The notes: generated by a model not told the origin, from the sequence alone. DNA of 64,000 nucleotides from Chiua virens (GCA_019787685.1 JAHNUO010000001.1:1922001-1986000), one strand, 5' to 3'. Shown: positions 1-11,833, numbered from the stretch's first letter. Program-made: numbers and translations.

Positions 1-894
1 GATCATGGATTTCATTTACAGAGAATGCAGGTGGAACAGACGCATCATCGGCTGTGCTGTTCAACATGGTGGAAATTGGGACAATGAGGTTTGATTGTCC
101 TGCGGTGGGATACTCCTGTGAAGCGGCATAGAAAGTCGCATACAGTGTTGCTGCGGCGATTGAGTGTAGAGTCGGACCCAACATTATTCAAGAGACATAC
201 TCGCATATTCTCCCATGAGCCCAGTTTCCACGATATTGTCCAATTCCAGGACAAAGGTCCCTGCTTCAGCAAAGAGCGGAATGTAACGAGTGACATCATT
301 GATGTACGTCCAAATGATTCCGTTAATCGTGGGTTCGGGAGTCGACGTCCGCCAGACTGAATACGTATTTAACGTCATCGAATCGAGATTGCATATTGAC
401 ATATACCAGTACGCACTTTCAGTATTATGGAAGGAGAAAACCCCCAGACGATCATACTGCGTGCCGTTGGACGTTACGGTGAAGTTCAGGGTCACTGCCG
501 CCCACGAACCAGGTTCACCGCAGTCAGTGGGTGGTCTGGTAATTGGTAAATCTACGAAATCAGACGCAGATCCCGATGACTCACGTATACTGAACGATCT
601 CAGGGCTGGCGTGTAGGACAGGGGATGAATTTTTGGGTCCTCAAAAACTTGGGGAGCCTACTTACTGTCCGTAAGAGTTTCCAAACGTACGTCTGTGTCG
701 GAAATTTATCAGGACATTCTTACAGGCAATGTTTACTGTGATACTCACTCTAGAATCTTTATTGTGCAGGTCTGGGCATCCCTGGGCACAGGTGGAGGCT
801 CTGTAACCTGGAAGTCTACCAACACCTGTGCGGCAGTATGCAGCGCAGAAGCAGCGCCAAGCAAGAGACAGAACGACTTGGAGGCAAGCACCAT
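1..894 (-). CDS. Peptide-N4-(N-acetyl-beta-glucosaminyl)asparagine amidase A family protein, 5' part only
   Basis: Minus-strand gene cut by the window start, so only the N-terminal part is visible. The start at 894 gives a hydrophobic signal-peptide-like leader (MVLASKSFCLLLGAASALH). Splicing at good GT-AG sites gives four coding pieces (894 down to about 750, a 27-nt exon near 690, a short exon near 600, then the long exon from about 524 to 212) and continues past 169 to base 1. The joined protein reads TFGNSYGQPEIVQYTPP and later WRTSTPEPTINGIIWTY, both typical of the PNGase A N-terminal domain. Family knowledge: these secreted or vesicular enzymes release N-glycans from glycoproteins. The catalytic C-terminal half is outside the window, so activity cannot be judged. 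Confidence 0.85.
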
Positions 895-906
895 CGCAGT
901 AGCACC

Positions 907-1082
907 GTCTAGATGGGAAGAGACTGAATTAAAATAAAACGGTAGGGTATTTATTGATGCGGTCGCAGATCACGTCTAGATGGGAAGGAACTAGTTTAAA
1001 TGAGCGTGTGCCAGTGGTATTTATTGATGCGAACCGACGTGGCGCATGTCTATGGAGAAACTGATTCAAAATGAACGTGTGT
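907..1082. repeat. Imperfect tandem repeat, about 70 bp unit, 2.5 copies
   Basis: Unit starts at 907, 974 and 1048 all begin with GTCTA(GA)TGG and continue with similar A-rich sequence. The first two units also share GTATTTATTGATGCG at the same relative place. The third copy is partial. It lies directly upstream of the PNGase A start codon, in its leader or promoter. Confidence 0.6.
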
Positions 1083-2472
1083 ACGGTCCGTGGCCCTGCC
1101 GCCGCCGGTAGTCTTGAAGTTGAAACCCGACCCTGAGGTTTTTGAGACTGTAAGGGCCCCACTTGGGCTAAGTTACCTTCGAGCAATAGTATGACTCGGA
1201 GTACTATTACTAGTGAGTCTGCAGGTCAGCACTGCGACCTGCTTTGACGGTCCTGCTGGTGTCGGATGGGTACTAACCATTTACCCGGCTCCTATGGACT
1301 GCACACGACGCGTTCAAAGCGTCCAAATTGGTCTTGACGTGGCTGTCTAGTCCGCGTTTTTCACTTGTCCTTGATGACGCGGTGGGTTCGGCCGACGGGG
1401 CGGACGTTTGGAATGGTGACACTGGGTGGCTGAGGTACTACATGTACGTTCGTGTTTTGTCTGCTTGGCCCGTGAGGTTGACCTGCTAGTCACCACCCAT
1501 TAGTAGTAGCTGGTCCGTACCGAGGAGCTCATCCTGCCCTCCTGGTCCTTCAGCTTGACTGAACACCATCGTTTCGACACCGTCTTCATTCGTGTTGTAT
1601 CCTAGGACGTTCGTCTCGACGTTTGTACGCTGATCTTTACAGCTCCTCTCGACTTCTCTCTCCCCCTCGACCTGGCAAGCGTTCGTGTTGCTTTCGCCAT
1701 CGATCGTTTCGATTTTGAGGTGCTTTGGGGCGAACACGTCTGGTACGTGCGATTCACCCGTCCTGCATTCCCTTGGTAAGGAACACTTGTTCCGAGCTGT
1801 CCATGTCAGCGACGGTCTCGACACTTGACCGCGCTACTCGTTTCATATGGACGTTTCTTCCCCTTCCCCCATCTTTTGTTTCTTTGTCCTGCAGATTCAT
1901 CTACGTCATAGCTTAGTATTAATTACGACTCATAGTATAAAAACACCTCTGTTCCCTACTGAATAAAACCCGATTTGCACTTGAACTGCTCGAGTCGCAT
2001 GGCACGGGAAATCTTATCGAAGCCGTCCATGTGCATCATGGGCGCTGTTTATCTCGACCCACCTGGACACCTTTGATAACAATAAGCACCGACAAACCAG
2101 AACACCTCTCTCCCGCGGACATACCGGTGCGATGTCAGTCGTTCAAGTTCCTACTCGTTGATAAGGGGTTTGACACGTCCTGCCCTCGTGACGTCTGAAT
2201 CGATCGGTTTCATCGTTCAGCAGTGCCACCACTAAATGTGATGACGAAGACGATCAAGCAAGTTTGAGTGCCTACGCAGGTTATCATTCAATGCTTGGCC
2301 CAGGCGCCGTAGTACAATGGCAGTCTGATCAAGGTTAGAGAGAAATCTAGTAGCTCTCTCTGGTAAGAGTAGATTGACAAGGTATCTCTACTAGAGGCGA
2401 ACTGGCCATCCGACAGTACTTGAACAGAATAGAGATGGGTACTTTGAAAGTGAATTATATCAAGGAGAAACT
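1083..2472. other. Intergenic stretch without a recognised gene
   Basis: I see no gene here. The longest frame is a 112-codon minus-strand frame at 1486-1824, rich in Glu, Asn and Thr, with no similarity I recognise and no convincing splice partners. Nothing looks like terminal repeats or transposase sequence, although an old, degraded element cannot be excluded. Confidence 0.5.
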
Positions 2473-3482
2473 TCAGAATTCATGATTGAACTCGCCCCCC
2501 TGTGATGTCATCGCATGCCCGTTTCCTTCCTCCACCTGAGTAGTCCTTTCACCTTCTGGTTCTCCGTAAACGTGTCTTGCTGCTTCCTCCGGGACTTCCA
2601 GTTCCACAGTAGACCCAGAGCGAAGTGAATATGCCGAATTGACATCTGTTGCATCTCCCGTCGTCGATCGTTTTTTGGACTTCTTCTTTTTCTTCTTCTG
2701 TCCGGATACAGAATATGCATCCTCAGTCCTTGCCCACCTGTCTTTCTTTTTCTTCTTCTTTGCACTTACATCTCCAACGTCAGGGATGGAATCGTCGAAA
2801 TTAGCTGGGTAGCGCCAGCGTCCACCCGATCCTGATGTTTGCAAACTGCCCTCGCGCTCAGCGCTGTAATATGATTCATCGTCCGGGCGCCACAAGCCGT
2901 CACCGTTTCTCGGAGTGTCATCGGCGGAGTCATGGGTGGGAGTTCGTGAAGGCCCGACTTGGCCGTCTTCCAAGGGTTGTTGATCGTAACCCGAGTCAGG
3001 ATTCCGGTCGTTGTACTTGTTGGCCCACTCCGAACGCCGCTCATGGCGCCGAATGGTTGTGCTGTCGACAAGGCCGTAACGCACAGCCCACTTTGGGGTC
3101 CTTGCGTGTGTCTTGTTGTTCCGGACGTTCTGTTTTTTGGGAATAAGTGGGAAACTGGTGAGAGGTCGCTGTGGACGTACCTGAATGTAGAAGTTGTGTA
3201 CGTGTCCTACGAGAACACGATTAAAAAGTGGTAGCAGATTGCAGCGGGAACGAACCCACCAGGGATATAGCCAGCAATTGTTAGGATGAGATTGAGGAAA
3301 AAGTCCTTTCCGATCCCGAATCTGGCCGCGACGGCTGGAGAAGAGGATGTGTGTGTAAGCGGTTGTGGTGGCAAGGAACATGAGGAACACGAACCCAAGG
3401 GGGGGAACAAGGTCCCCATAATGAAGAGAAATACCGCATACCAATGGTAGCGCCGTGTCTTTGGTACCCTTGGAGGAGGCAT
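2473..3482 (-). CDS. Pmp3/SNA-family small proteolipid with long charged tail
   Basis: Four exons (3482-3395, 3334-3260, 3206-3181, 3129-2473) join in phase to a 281-residue protein. The first 70 residues form the Pmp3/UPF0057 core with two membrane segments: FLFIMGTLFPPLAVAARFGI, then a stretch ending in IAGYIPGHVHNFYIQ. Family knowledge: these proteins sit in plasma or vacuolar membranes and affect membrane potential or sorting (yeast Pmp3, Sna2-Sna4). The remaining 200 residues are polar and cytosolic, with two poly-lysine blocks (six Lys each) and no recognised domain. Pmp3 itself is only about 55 residues, so this long form resembles Sna3/Sna4 in layout. I saw no PPxY motif. Confidence 0.85.
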
Positions 3483-3696
3483 CGCTGGTGAGTGGACATG
3501 GACAAGATTAACAATATCACCAGCTAGTACTGATCACATGACCCGGTCGCTACGCAATTCCTCAACTTGGACGCGCTCATCATCGCCCCACACGGCGTGC
3601 ACGCATTTGGGTGAGTACTGTTCCACTTTCCTGTGCGAACATCTATAACAATCACTCTGGATACTCTACATTCTCCTTCATTCTTACGTTCAAACC

Positions 3697-5797
3697 ATGT
3701 TTGAATCAACGCAGATCACCGGAATGGAGCATGACGAACACGAACCCGTACTCGACCTCTCAGACGTCGTTCACGATGACCCTCTTGGCTCGGAAGACGA
3801 TCTCATCCCCGACGAAGACACTATCGACGTGTCCGATTCCTCACATGTTCAGTCTCGTTCCCCACCCTCCGACCTTCCTCTGCCACTCGGACCACCTTCT
3901 GTCTCTGAGAACTTCTCTGTCGAAATGCTCGAACGTGAAATTGCAACACTGTTGCATCAGAATGCTTCTGCTGCCTCTGCCGCCCTACTGAGTGCTGCTG
4001 CTCAACAACGGCAGGAACAGGCACTCGCAGAACACGACAGTCGGGAACAAAGTAATGGTGATGCGCGGAGTTCTGCTCACGAGGCTAGCCACAATGCCGA
4101 CGAGTCAAGTATTGCGGAATTTGGTCTCAATCTGAGTGGAATTGCAGCGATGTTACAAGCCGCGCACGCGCATGCAGCTTCTACCAGGCGCCACATGGAG
4201 TCCTCGAAAGGAAACGGTATCAGCGTGGAGGGCGGTGGGCAGCCCACCACACGCACCACACCTGCTTTCCATTCACTTACCGCAGGTGACAGCGGCAATT
4301 ATGGTGCGGATGGTACCCAAGAACGGAGTCACGAAGACTTGGATTTGTCCTATCTTGAGGGGACTTCGAGAGACCACGCGGAGACCGAGGTTGACATAGA
4401 TAGGGAAAGTGATGGGCGATCACCTGGTCAAGGCTCCCGCACAGAAGGTTCTTTGTCGGATCCCCATTCAAGTGTTCCAGGGGAATTCAATGATATCAGC
4501 GACATCCTGAATCATCTCTCATCGCATTTCGATGCCGGAGCTGACTCCGACCGTCAACATCTACCTTCATCTGCGGAAACGGCCTCCCCTATTTCTCGGT
4601 CTCGCAGTGATCATACCCCCCCTCGTTCACCGGCGCGTCGTACCAAATCCCCATCCAGTCCGGCTCGTCCGGGCGCTCAGCCTATTCCGTCCACATCGTC
4701 ACCACCGCATGAAGCTGTCGCTGAAATGAAGAAGACGAAAAAGAAAGACAACAGGGACACAGATAACGAGAAGGACAAGGACAGAGTAGCCAGTGTGCAC
4801 ACCTGTCAAGACCCCCAGTGTCGCAAGTCTTTCACCAGACGAAGTGATCTTGCACGGCATATGCGAATACATACAGGTGAAAGGCCCTTTGTTTGCGGAT
4901 ATGCGGGATGTGGAAAGACGTTCATTCAGGTTTGTTCTCTGTATTGATGGCCATTGGACCTCGTCCAACGTCATATTCAGAAATCCGCTCTTCATGTTCA
5001 CCAAAGAGTACACACTGGTGAAAAACCGCATTCCTGCGAATATCCAGGCTGTGGCAAGATGTTCGGTGACTCTAGTAGTCTCGCAAGGCATCGGCGCACG
5101 CATACGGGAAAGCGCCCATACAAGTGCGAAGATCCAGAATGCGAAAAGACATTCACCCGTCGAACGACACTCACGCAACACATGCGAACACACGATCCCG
5201 CATGGGAGCCGGACCCCGCGATGTGAGTAATCAAATGCACATGTTCTTTTGGTGATCGATGTTCTCATTCACCAATCTAGCAAGTACAACTTCAAAGCTA
5301 AGAAGCAGAAAGTTTCCGACGAAACAGTGGATCTCGAGCTGGAAGAGTCGGTGCGAACAATATCGGCTCTATTCTCGCAAACTGCCAGCGCCAATCATAT
5401 GACGTCCCGATCTGCGGAATGTAGCGGACCGGACGAGCCGCTCGAGAGCCGAGTCGCCAGTATCAGTGCAGAGATTGCTGCTGCGATTGCGCAAGCGTCT
5501 TCGCAAGCTCTAGATGGCGACGACGATGAAGAGGACGAGGAGGAGGAGGATGACGGAGAGGAGTGGTGTGCCGGATCCAGTAACGAGACGGCCACCGGTG
5601 AGAGCATCGTGCCGAAAACAAGTGGGATCAGGGGTGATGGTGGTGAGAGAGATGGAAGGAAAGGCGGTGGTATCGGTGAGAAGAGAGCGACGTGGGTGGA
5701 AGACGACGACGAGGACAGCGACGCGTTTCCCAAGCCGCTACGGACACGAAAGGGGAAAGACGCAGGTTCTATTGCCGGAACGAAGAGGAAGAGGTGA
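3697..5797 (+). CDS. C2H2 zinc-finger transcription factor (four fingers)
   Basis: Three exons (3697-4929, 4981-5222, 5281-5797) give 663 residues. The N-terminal 350 residues are acidic, Ser- and Ala-rich and look disordered. Four consecutive C2H2 fingers follow at about residues 370-490, joined by TGE(R/K)P-type linkers, for example [19 protein letters not shown] and [19 protein letters not shown]. All four Cys-Cys-His-His sets are present, and the second finger is completed across the first intron. The C-terminus has a block of about 15 acidic residues and ends in a basic KRKR. It probably acts as a sequence-specific DNA-binding regulator in the nucleus; its target is unknown. An in-frame ATG at 3724 is an alternative start. 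Confidence 0.85.
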
Positions 5798-6000
5798 CGC
5801 AGCTCGGAGTGCTTTTTCTCATTCTACTTGTGTCTAGTTTACCTTGCTAATGTACGACTCGGTATAATCAACTGTTTCAATTTTCAGGGGTACGCGGAAG
5901 AGCGACATGATCCGGAGCGTGAGACATGACATCGCCCGTCCTCTCAGTCGACTACCCAATCACCGGGTCACCACTAACCGTTTTCATCCGTCCCTAACCG

Positions 6001-6007
6001 TATATAA
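6001..6007 (+). promoter_or_regulatory. TATA box of the FBP1 gene
   Basis: TATATAA lies 38 bp upstream of the FBP1 start codon, a suitable place for a TATA element with a very short leader. A strong TATA box fits a gene expected to be tightly switched by carbon source; that regulation is an inference from family knowledge. Confidence 0.6.
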
Positions 6008-6044
6008 CCCCAGTCGTGCTTGCCAGCTCAGTCAGTTAGACACG

Positions 6045-7403
6045 ATGACCAGTACATCCGACGAGCTCCCCTCCACCGACCTCATCACCCTGACCCGGTA
6101 GGATATTCACACTTACAATGACGGTCCCATCTCATTCTCTTCGAGCCACGTCCTCCACGATCAACTGCGTCTAGGTCCGACTGCAACGGGTGATCTCACT
6201 TTGCTCCTCACCGCCATCCAAGTCACCTCCAAATTCATCGCGACAAACGTCCGCAGAGCGCGCCTCATCAACCTGTACGTAGATCATGATATTTGTCGCT
6301 TAGATTATTGTGTTCTCACTCCCCCTTCTAAGCGTCGGGCTCGCGGGAGAAACCAACGTTCAGGGGGAAGAGCAGAAGAAGTTGGACGTCCTGTCCAATG
6401 ACATCATGGTCAACGCTCTCCGTGCCTCCGGCAAGACCGCTGTTCTCGTCTCCGAAGAGCTCGACAACGCGATCATCATCGAAGACCGTTACAAAGGCAA
6501 GTACTGTGTCGTTTTCGACCCTCTCGACGGCAGTAGCAACATCGACGCCGGTGTGAACATCGGTACCATCTTTGGAATCTACGCGTTGGTATGTGCTGGC
6601 TCGTGTTCCCATTTGGAACCCATGTGCCCACGTATACTATGACAGCGGCCAGGCTCGACGGGTACGATCGAAGATGTACTTCGCCCTGGGAACGAGATGT
6701 GTGCTGCCGGCTACACCATGTAAGGCAACCCTGTGTTACCAAATACCCATAACTGAGGAGACGATAGGTATGGTTCCTCCGCCAATCTCGTCCTCTCTAC
6801 GGGTTCGGGTGTCAACGGATACACCCTCGATGCAGCGCTGGGCGAATTCATCCTCACCCACCCTGACGTACGTGCTTGCCTTTTGCGTCATATCCACCCA
6901 CATTTTGGACCGTGATGTACAGATAAAAATTCCGCCACGAGGCAAGATCTACTCGTTCAATGAAGGCAACTCCATGTACTTCCATCCTCCAGTCAACGCC
7001 TATCTGAATTCGATCAAGTACCCCAAATCCGGGTCTCCCTATTCTGCTCGATACATCGGATCTATGGTCGCTGACGTGCATCGTACGCTGCTTTATGGAG
7101 GTATTTTTGGCTATCCGGACGACAAGAAAAGCAAATCTGGTAAACTTCGCATGCTTTACGAGGCGTTCCCGATGGCGTTCCTCACGGAACAGGTGAGTTC
7201 GAGGGAGCCGTGATGGCCGGTTCTCAGTGTCTTAATAACCGTGTGATCATCAGGCGGGCGGTCTTGCGACCACCGGAACGAAACGTATTCTCGACCTCGT
7301 TCCCAAGAGCATCCATGAGCGATGCCCCGTTTTCCTCGGCAGCCGCGATGACGTTCGGGATCTGATGAAGTTCTACGAGGAGCACGCCAAATCGCAAATT
7401 TAG
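6045..7403 (+). CDS. FBP1: Fructose-1,6-bisphosphatase
   Basis: Seven exons (6045-6097, 6146-6274, 6333-6588, 6646-6719, 6768-6867, 6923-7192, 7254-7403) give an intact 343-residue protein, the usual length. It hydrolyses fructose-1,6-bisphosphate to fructose-6-phosphate in the cytosol, the committed step of gluconeogenesis. Diagnostic segments are [20 protein letters not shown], the metal-binding [11 protein letters not shown], the region around [12 protein letters not shown] and [10 protein letters not shown] near the C-terminus. The Glu of LVSEELDN is also present. The N-terminus ([19 protein letters not shown]) fits fungal enzymes. A TATA box sits just upstream. Confidence 0.97.
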
Positions 7404-8119
7404 CTTGTTCATGAAACAAGGACTGGATCGGTGAATACGCTGTATAGAATTACAATTTGTGTAATATGTACGAGGCTGGTCAAAATATTGTCCAACTTCT
7501 GCTCTTGGAAGTTGCTCTACAGGCATGAACGGATGCGGGCGGCACCGGGAGTTGTGCTGCCAGTGGACGACAGGCTTGACGACAGGGGTGACATCAACCA
7601 CCATGACGGACATGCGAATGAATTCGGCGGCCTAAACCCTTCGATTCTTACGAAGGGGAAAGCGGGACCGAGTTCTAAGATAACAACTCTACATCTGAAT
7701 CAATGCAGTCGTGACGACACGGGCGTGTGACGAACGAGAAGTGTGTGGAGACCTCGAAAACAGTTATGGTGTGATGAAACATGTCAACAGGAAGCGTCGT
7801 TATCCGAGTCATAATATCACAGGCTAGCTGTCGTCTTGAGACACGTAGCGACTACTTACATAGATAGCGTTAATAATACAAGCGCCTATTGCGAGTATCA
7901 CCGACAAGACCAGTCATCTCCCCCGAGAAGTCGAGAAATTCATAATGGTTATCCAATAGGTTGCATACTGAAAAGCCTCACGACATTCTAATACCCCCGC
8001 AGGTTGTGTAAAGATGACTAAAAGACGGCGGGCGAATGCGTTCAGAAATGTGAGAGTGGTCGTAGCGAGATCTACTCACAGTATCCACTGGATCGGTGAA
8101 GTTGAAGGCATATTTTCGG
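7404..8119. other. Convergent intergenic region
   Basis: This lies between the 3' ends of FBP1 and the bZIP gene. I see no gene, RNA or repeat in it; open frames are short and lack recognisable sequence. Confidence 0.5.
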
Positions 8120-8965
8120 CTACTTTGCGGATGCTTGTTGCTGCTGAGCGGCGCCAGCACCGGTGACACCGACTACGAGTCCCTTGAGCCAACCGTTCTC
8201 ACGACGGAGGCCCTCACACTCGCGCTCCAGCTCAACGACGCGCTCCTCGAGTTCTCTGGCACGACGCTCAAGGGCAGCCTCGCGCTCTTTCTTCTTGAGA
8301 CGGAAGCGAGCGCTAGCCGCAGTATTTCGACGACGTTTGTCCTCGGTTGCAGACAAACCGATCGCGTTGGGATCAGACTGAGTTGGTTCCTCTGGGGACT
8401 GGGGACTGGATGGGGATGAACGAGAGTCGGCGTTGTTATCGGTAGATTTCGGTGCACGGGCACGCTTGGACGGAGTAGGGTCGGAGGGAGATGCGACTGA
8501 TTGAAGAGGGACAACAGGAGCAGGTAGAGTAGAAGCATAGGCGCCGGTCTGGGCGGCATGGAGGGCAAGCAGCTGTGCAAGGGAGGGTGCGGGAACCTGT
8601 TGTGGGGTAATGCATGGAGGTGCGGGTGGTGCCGCAGGCATCAAAAGGGGGTCGATGCCGAAATCGGCGAGAAGAGCATTTATGTCAAGGGGGAGAGCAT
8701 TTGGAGGGAGAGCAGACGGGGGTAAAACGACGTTTTCATGGCTATCTTGGTTAGGAAGGCCCGGGGGAGAAGGGGTATCTTCGTCGTCGTCGGTAAGTTT
8801 TCGCTTTGGTTTAGAGGAAGAAGCCAAGGGCTCGTCAGACTCAAAAGCGAGGTTTGTCCAGAGGTCGAGATGGGCAGAGAAGTCGGGGAATGGGGTAGAT
8901 AGATCCTGGTTGTCGTTTTCGACGGGGTGCACGACGTTGAGACCCTGGAGATTGAAGGGAGCCAT
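8120..8965 (-). CDS. bZIP transcription factor, Cys3/MetR-like
   Basis: Single-exon gene of 281 residues. The basic region and zipper are at the C-terminus (residues about 205-270): DKRRRNTAASARFRLKKK, then leucine heptads through RELEERVVELERECEGLRRE. The R-R-R-N-T-A-A-S-A-R-F-R signature matches fungal Cys3/MetR/Zip1 factors, which activate sulfur assimilation genes, rather than Gcn4. The N-terminal 200 residues are Pro/Ser-rich and acidic, suited to activation. The frame stays open upstream to 9286, but the Met at 8965 is preferred because the upstream part has no family resemblance. The sulfur role is inferred from family only. Confidence 0.85.
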   Translation of the reverse strand: MAPFNLQGLNVVHPVENDNQDLSTPFPDFSAHLDLWTNLAFESDEPLASSSKPKRKLTDDDEDTPSPPGLPNQDSHENVVLPPSALPPNALPLDINALLADFGIDPLLMPAAPPAPPCITPQQVPAPSLAQLLALHAAQTGAYASTLPAPVVPLQSVASPSDPTPSKRARAPKSTDNNADSRSSPSSPQSPEEPTQSDPNAIGLSATEDKRRRNTAASARFRLKKKEREAALERRARELEERVVELERECEGLRRENGWLKGLVVGVTGAGAAQQQQASAK

Positions 8966-9398
8966 CAGTGTGGGTGGATAAGACGGCTTGGATTGATAAG
9001 ACGACAGCTTTAAACTATCACATGACCAGTCCACTTTATATAATTGCTTAGTGTCTTCTTCGGATCTAGGAATGCGATATCTTGTTACTCCAATTCTCAA
9101 TCTACGTTGGTCAGTAAAGACCCCATCCTTGGCTGGGTCTAGTAAGATTCTGCCCAATGGCAGCAAAGTCACCAGCCTGATCTGCTCAGACCGAGGTTGT
9201 GCCCTCCTGGGAACTGATGCTAGATGCCAATCGGTAACTTTGTGATCAACAGACTTCCCACCGCGTAGTAGACTCATCTCGGCCACGTTCTCGGGACCCG
9301 ATGATATTTCTGCGGATCACTTAGAAGCACAAGCGGGAGTTTATAGACCTGTACTAATCTTGTTTGTTCGCATAGCAAATTTGAGACCTTTCCAATTG
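8966..9398. other. Intergenic region upstream of the bZIP gene
   Basis: This holds the bZIP promoter and the 3' end of NUR1. The bZIP reading frame stays open through most of it, but I find no supported coding sequence and no repeat. Confidence 0.5.
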
Positions 9399-10775
9399 CT
9401 AGTCTTCCCATTGGCGGATATTAACCATCTCCGATTGGTGTGTCATCACCGCAACATCTCGTCGAACCGGGTTGATCCTTGGATAAACAAACTACGAAGA
9501 AAAACGATTCAGTATCGTCAGGCCCGCCGATTCCCAATGATGCAACTTACCCCTTCATTGTACTCGTGCATTACCTCCGCAGCCAGTATCTCCTTATCCT
9601 TGACCAGCCCTTCATACGCTTCTATCAATGTCCCCGTCTGTACTCCCATCGCACACATCACCACACACATTAACACCCAGTTCGTGCTACCAGTGCAAAT
9701 CCACAGCAGCGCATGCACAGGAGAGTACACAATAAGCAGTGTCCGCTCCAGCTCCCCCGGAACCCATATCTTGAGCTGTTGGACCGCTTCCGCTGGTGCA
9801 CCCTGCGGTGGGGACGACGTCGACGGACTCGCCCAAGACAACCCGAGCAAGAAGCCCACCGCAGAAACAACAATACACCACAGAACGAGCAACATATCAC
9901 GCAACAGACCTGCAATCCGGCCTGCAAACGTCGATCTTGTCGCAGACGCGGCGGAAGAATCTTCAGTTTTTCGCCGAGGAGACGGCACGAACGTAGTATG
10001 CGCTGAGTTCACGGGATCAGCTCGGGTCCGCCGGTTAAGCTGGTATGTGCGCGTGCGCGAGAAAAGATGCAATGCATTCAATGTTGACGCAAGCAACAAC
10101 ATACAAGTCGTCGGTACCGTCTACCAGTAGGAATTGTGAACAGAGAACCCATAGAGCACACACGCCACTCACCCAATCGAACCAACTCTGTTGATTGCGC
10201 TCCCAGTAAAGGTCCTCCCAACCTAAGTCGGAGTCCGAAGTCGCGCGGACCTGCGAAATTCTGACAGCTAAGTGAAGCATGTGCATCAACGTGCCAATAA
10301 GCCACGCGCTTGTCTTGGGTGCCGGTAAAGGCATGTTGTGAGGAAAGAGTGAAATCTCAAACATGATTCGAGAGGGTATCTCTGAAATGCTTTTCGAAAA
10401 AAGAACGAGGACAACTAGTCAGGTATTTCAGAATGTGCGTGGAAATAGTGATCCTAACCGCTCAATGAATCCTTTTTTTCGAATGATGGCCTTTCGGGGC
10501 GAGGCACCTCCATTAGCAGTGCTCATGCGCGCCTTGCGCTTTGCACCGAGAGGCGTTGCATAAGGTGGTGGACGCCGTGAGCGTGCAGCTTCCCAATCGA
10601 ATGGAGTGGATGAAGAGATGGATGGGGTAGACGAAGGTGAATCGAGGTAGGAGACACGCGTTCGAGGGGTTACAGGTGCAGATGTCTGTGTGCTGGATGA
10701 GAGACGGGGTGAAGGAGAGTGAGGTGAGGTTGGTATGTTGGCTGCATTAACCTGGGCAAAGCGACGAAGACTCAT
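9399..10775 (-). CDS. NUR1: Nuclear rim protein Nur1
   Basis: Four exons (10775-10459, 10389-10173, 10120-9551, 9491-9399) give 398 residues in phase. The N-terminus MSLRRFAQVNAANIP, a Ser/Thr/Pro-rich stretch and RSRRPPPYATPLG precede KKGFIERISEIPSRIMFEIS. Two membrane regions follow: a first around residues 130-155 (WLIGTLMHMLHLAVRI) and others before and after VYSPVHALLW. It ends in FVYPRINPVRRDVAV. Family knowledge: Nur1/Mug154 proteins sit in the inner nuclear membrane and, with Lem2/Heh1, tether rDNA or heterochromatin to the envelope. The last exon is not part of the main open frame but restores the conserved C-terminus. Confidence 0.85.
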
Positions 10776-10853
10776 CGTGCATGTAGTCGACAAAGAACAA
10801 GGCAGCGTGACCACTGCGTGCAAGCGTGTCACATGTAGCGTAACGCGTCAAAT

Positions 10854-11461
10854 TTATACAATTAAGGTCTCGATCTGTCTACCGAGTGTCCTTATGTTCC
10901 CAATGTCCTCTGCCCACGCCTTGAACCACAAGCCCGCAAAGGAGACCCCGAACAGGGACACCGGCCGTCACCTGAGGCCAAGTGTGGTAACCGAGCCACA
11001 CCCTAGAAAAGATGATCATACTTGTCCATGGTACAACCACAAGTGGAGCGAATACGACAAGCGGATGAAAACTGGGATGCAACGGGAGGTACAGACTGCC
11101 AAGCAGTACGGACGCCGCAAAGAAAGTACATGCAGACGCATGGGTACTAGGCATGCTGGAACGAATTAGGGCTCTGAACCGGGGCTCGACGATACATACC
11201 CATACGATGTTTTTCGACCATACACTGGCCGTTGCTGTCTAATGGCCCTTTTCACTATCTTGGCTGATACAGCGCATGCAAGAGCGCCTGCTGCAAAGTA
11301 GGTGACACCTGCCGAACGAGAGTAAAGACAAACGAGGGCAACCACAGCCGTGACAGTCTTTGAGGTCTACACGTGTGCGTTGTGAGTCAATAGTAGAAAT
11401 AAACTATGTACTTGGCACACGCCTCGTCGAGAAATCTGAGCCACAGTGACAGCGGAGGCAT
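10854..11461 (-). CDS. Dolichyldiphosphatase (PAP2 family), possible frameshift near C-terminus
   Basis: This enzyme removes a phosphate from dolichyl diphosphate on the ER lumenal face, recycling the carrier used for N-glycosylation. The lipid-phosphatase motifs are in order: KRAIRQQRP (KX6RP), MPSTHASA (PSXH) and SRVWLGYHTW(P)Q. Exon 2 (11366-11200) and exon 3 (from 11155) are secure. The first exon (MPPLSLWLRFLDE, 11461) is doubtful, because its donor does not give the needed phase. In the frame of the catalytic motifs, translation ends at 10879 after a tail unlike the family. A one-step frame change near 10965 instead gives VSLFGVSFAGLWFKAW and a stop at 10854, which looks like the expected last membrane helix. 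Confidence 0.8.
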
Positions 11462-11833
11462 GGTCTCGCCCAGACTGGAGACAGGTTCACGGAGAGTTAC
11501 GGAGTAGACCTGCCCATTAATGCTTGCACCGCACTATATTAGACCACGTGACAATTTCGGACTAAACGCGGTCACATGATGTTATTTGGCTATGATTTGA
11601 ATGCAAATAAAGAATGTCAGAAAAGGTAATTATCAACAATTGAAGTTCGTTTTTCAACATTTTTGTTCTTCCTTTTTGTCACCTTCTTAAAACCCTCCTC
11701 GTCTTGCCCTAGACGACGATTACCCACACCCTCTGTCTTTCTTCACTCTACCACCACGTCCCGCCCACGAGTACCTACCACTTCCTTGTCGCCATCGCAT
11801 TCGATTAGCGTCAGGAATTCTCCAGCAGCAAAG
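11462..11833. promoter_or_regulatory. Divergent promoter region with an E-box
   Basis: This is the shared upstream region of the dolichyldiphosphatase gene (-) and the membrane coiled-coil gene (+). CACGTG is at 11545-11550 and the plus-side leader is pyrimidine-rich (11645-11800). No other element is recognised. Confidence 0.45.

Noticed and set aside
1486..1824. 112-codon minus-strand frame
   Set aside because: No recognised domain, no splice partners and no flanking gene features; could be chance or an old element.
2298..2345. tRNA-like GGCGCCGTAGTACAATGGCAG segment
   Set aside because: No acceptor stem, T-arm or anticodon arm can be formed around it.
8966..9286. Upstream extension of the bZIP frame
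   Set aside because: The frame is open, but the sequence has no family resemblance and overlaps the likely promoter.
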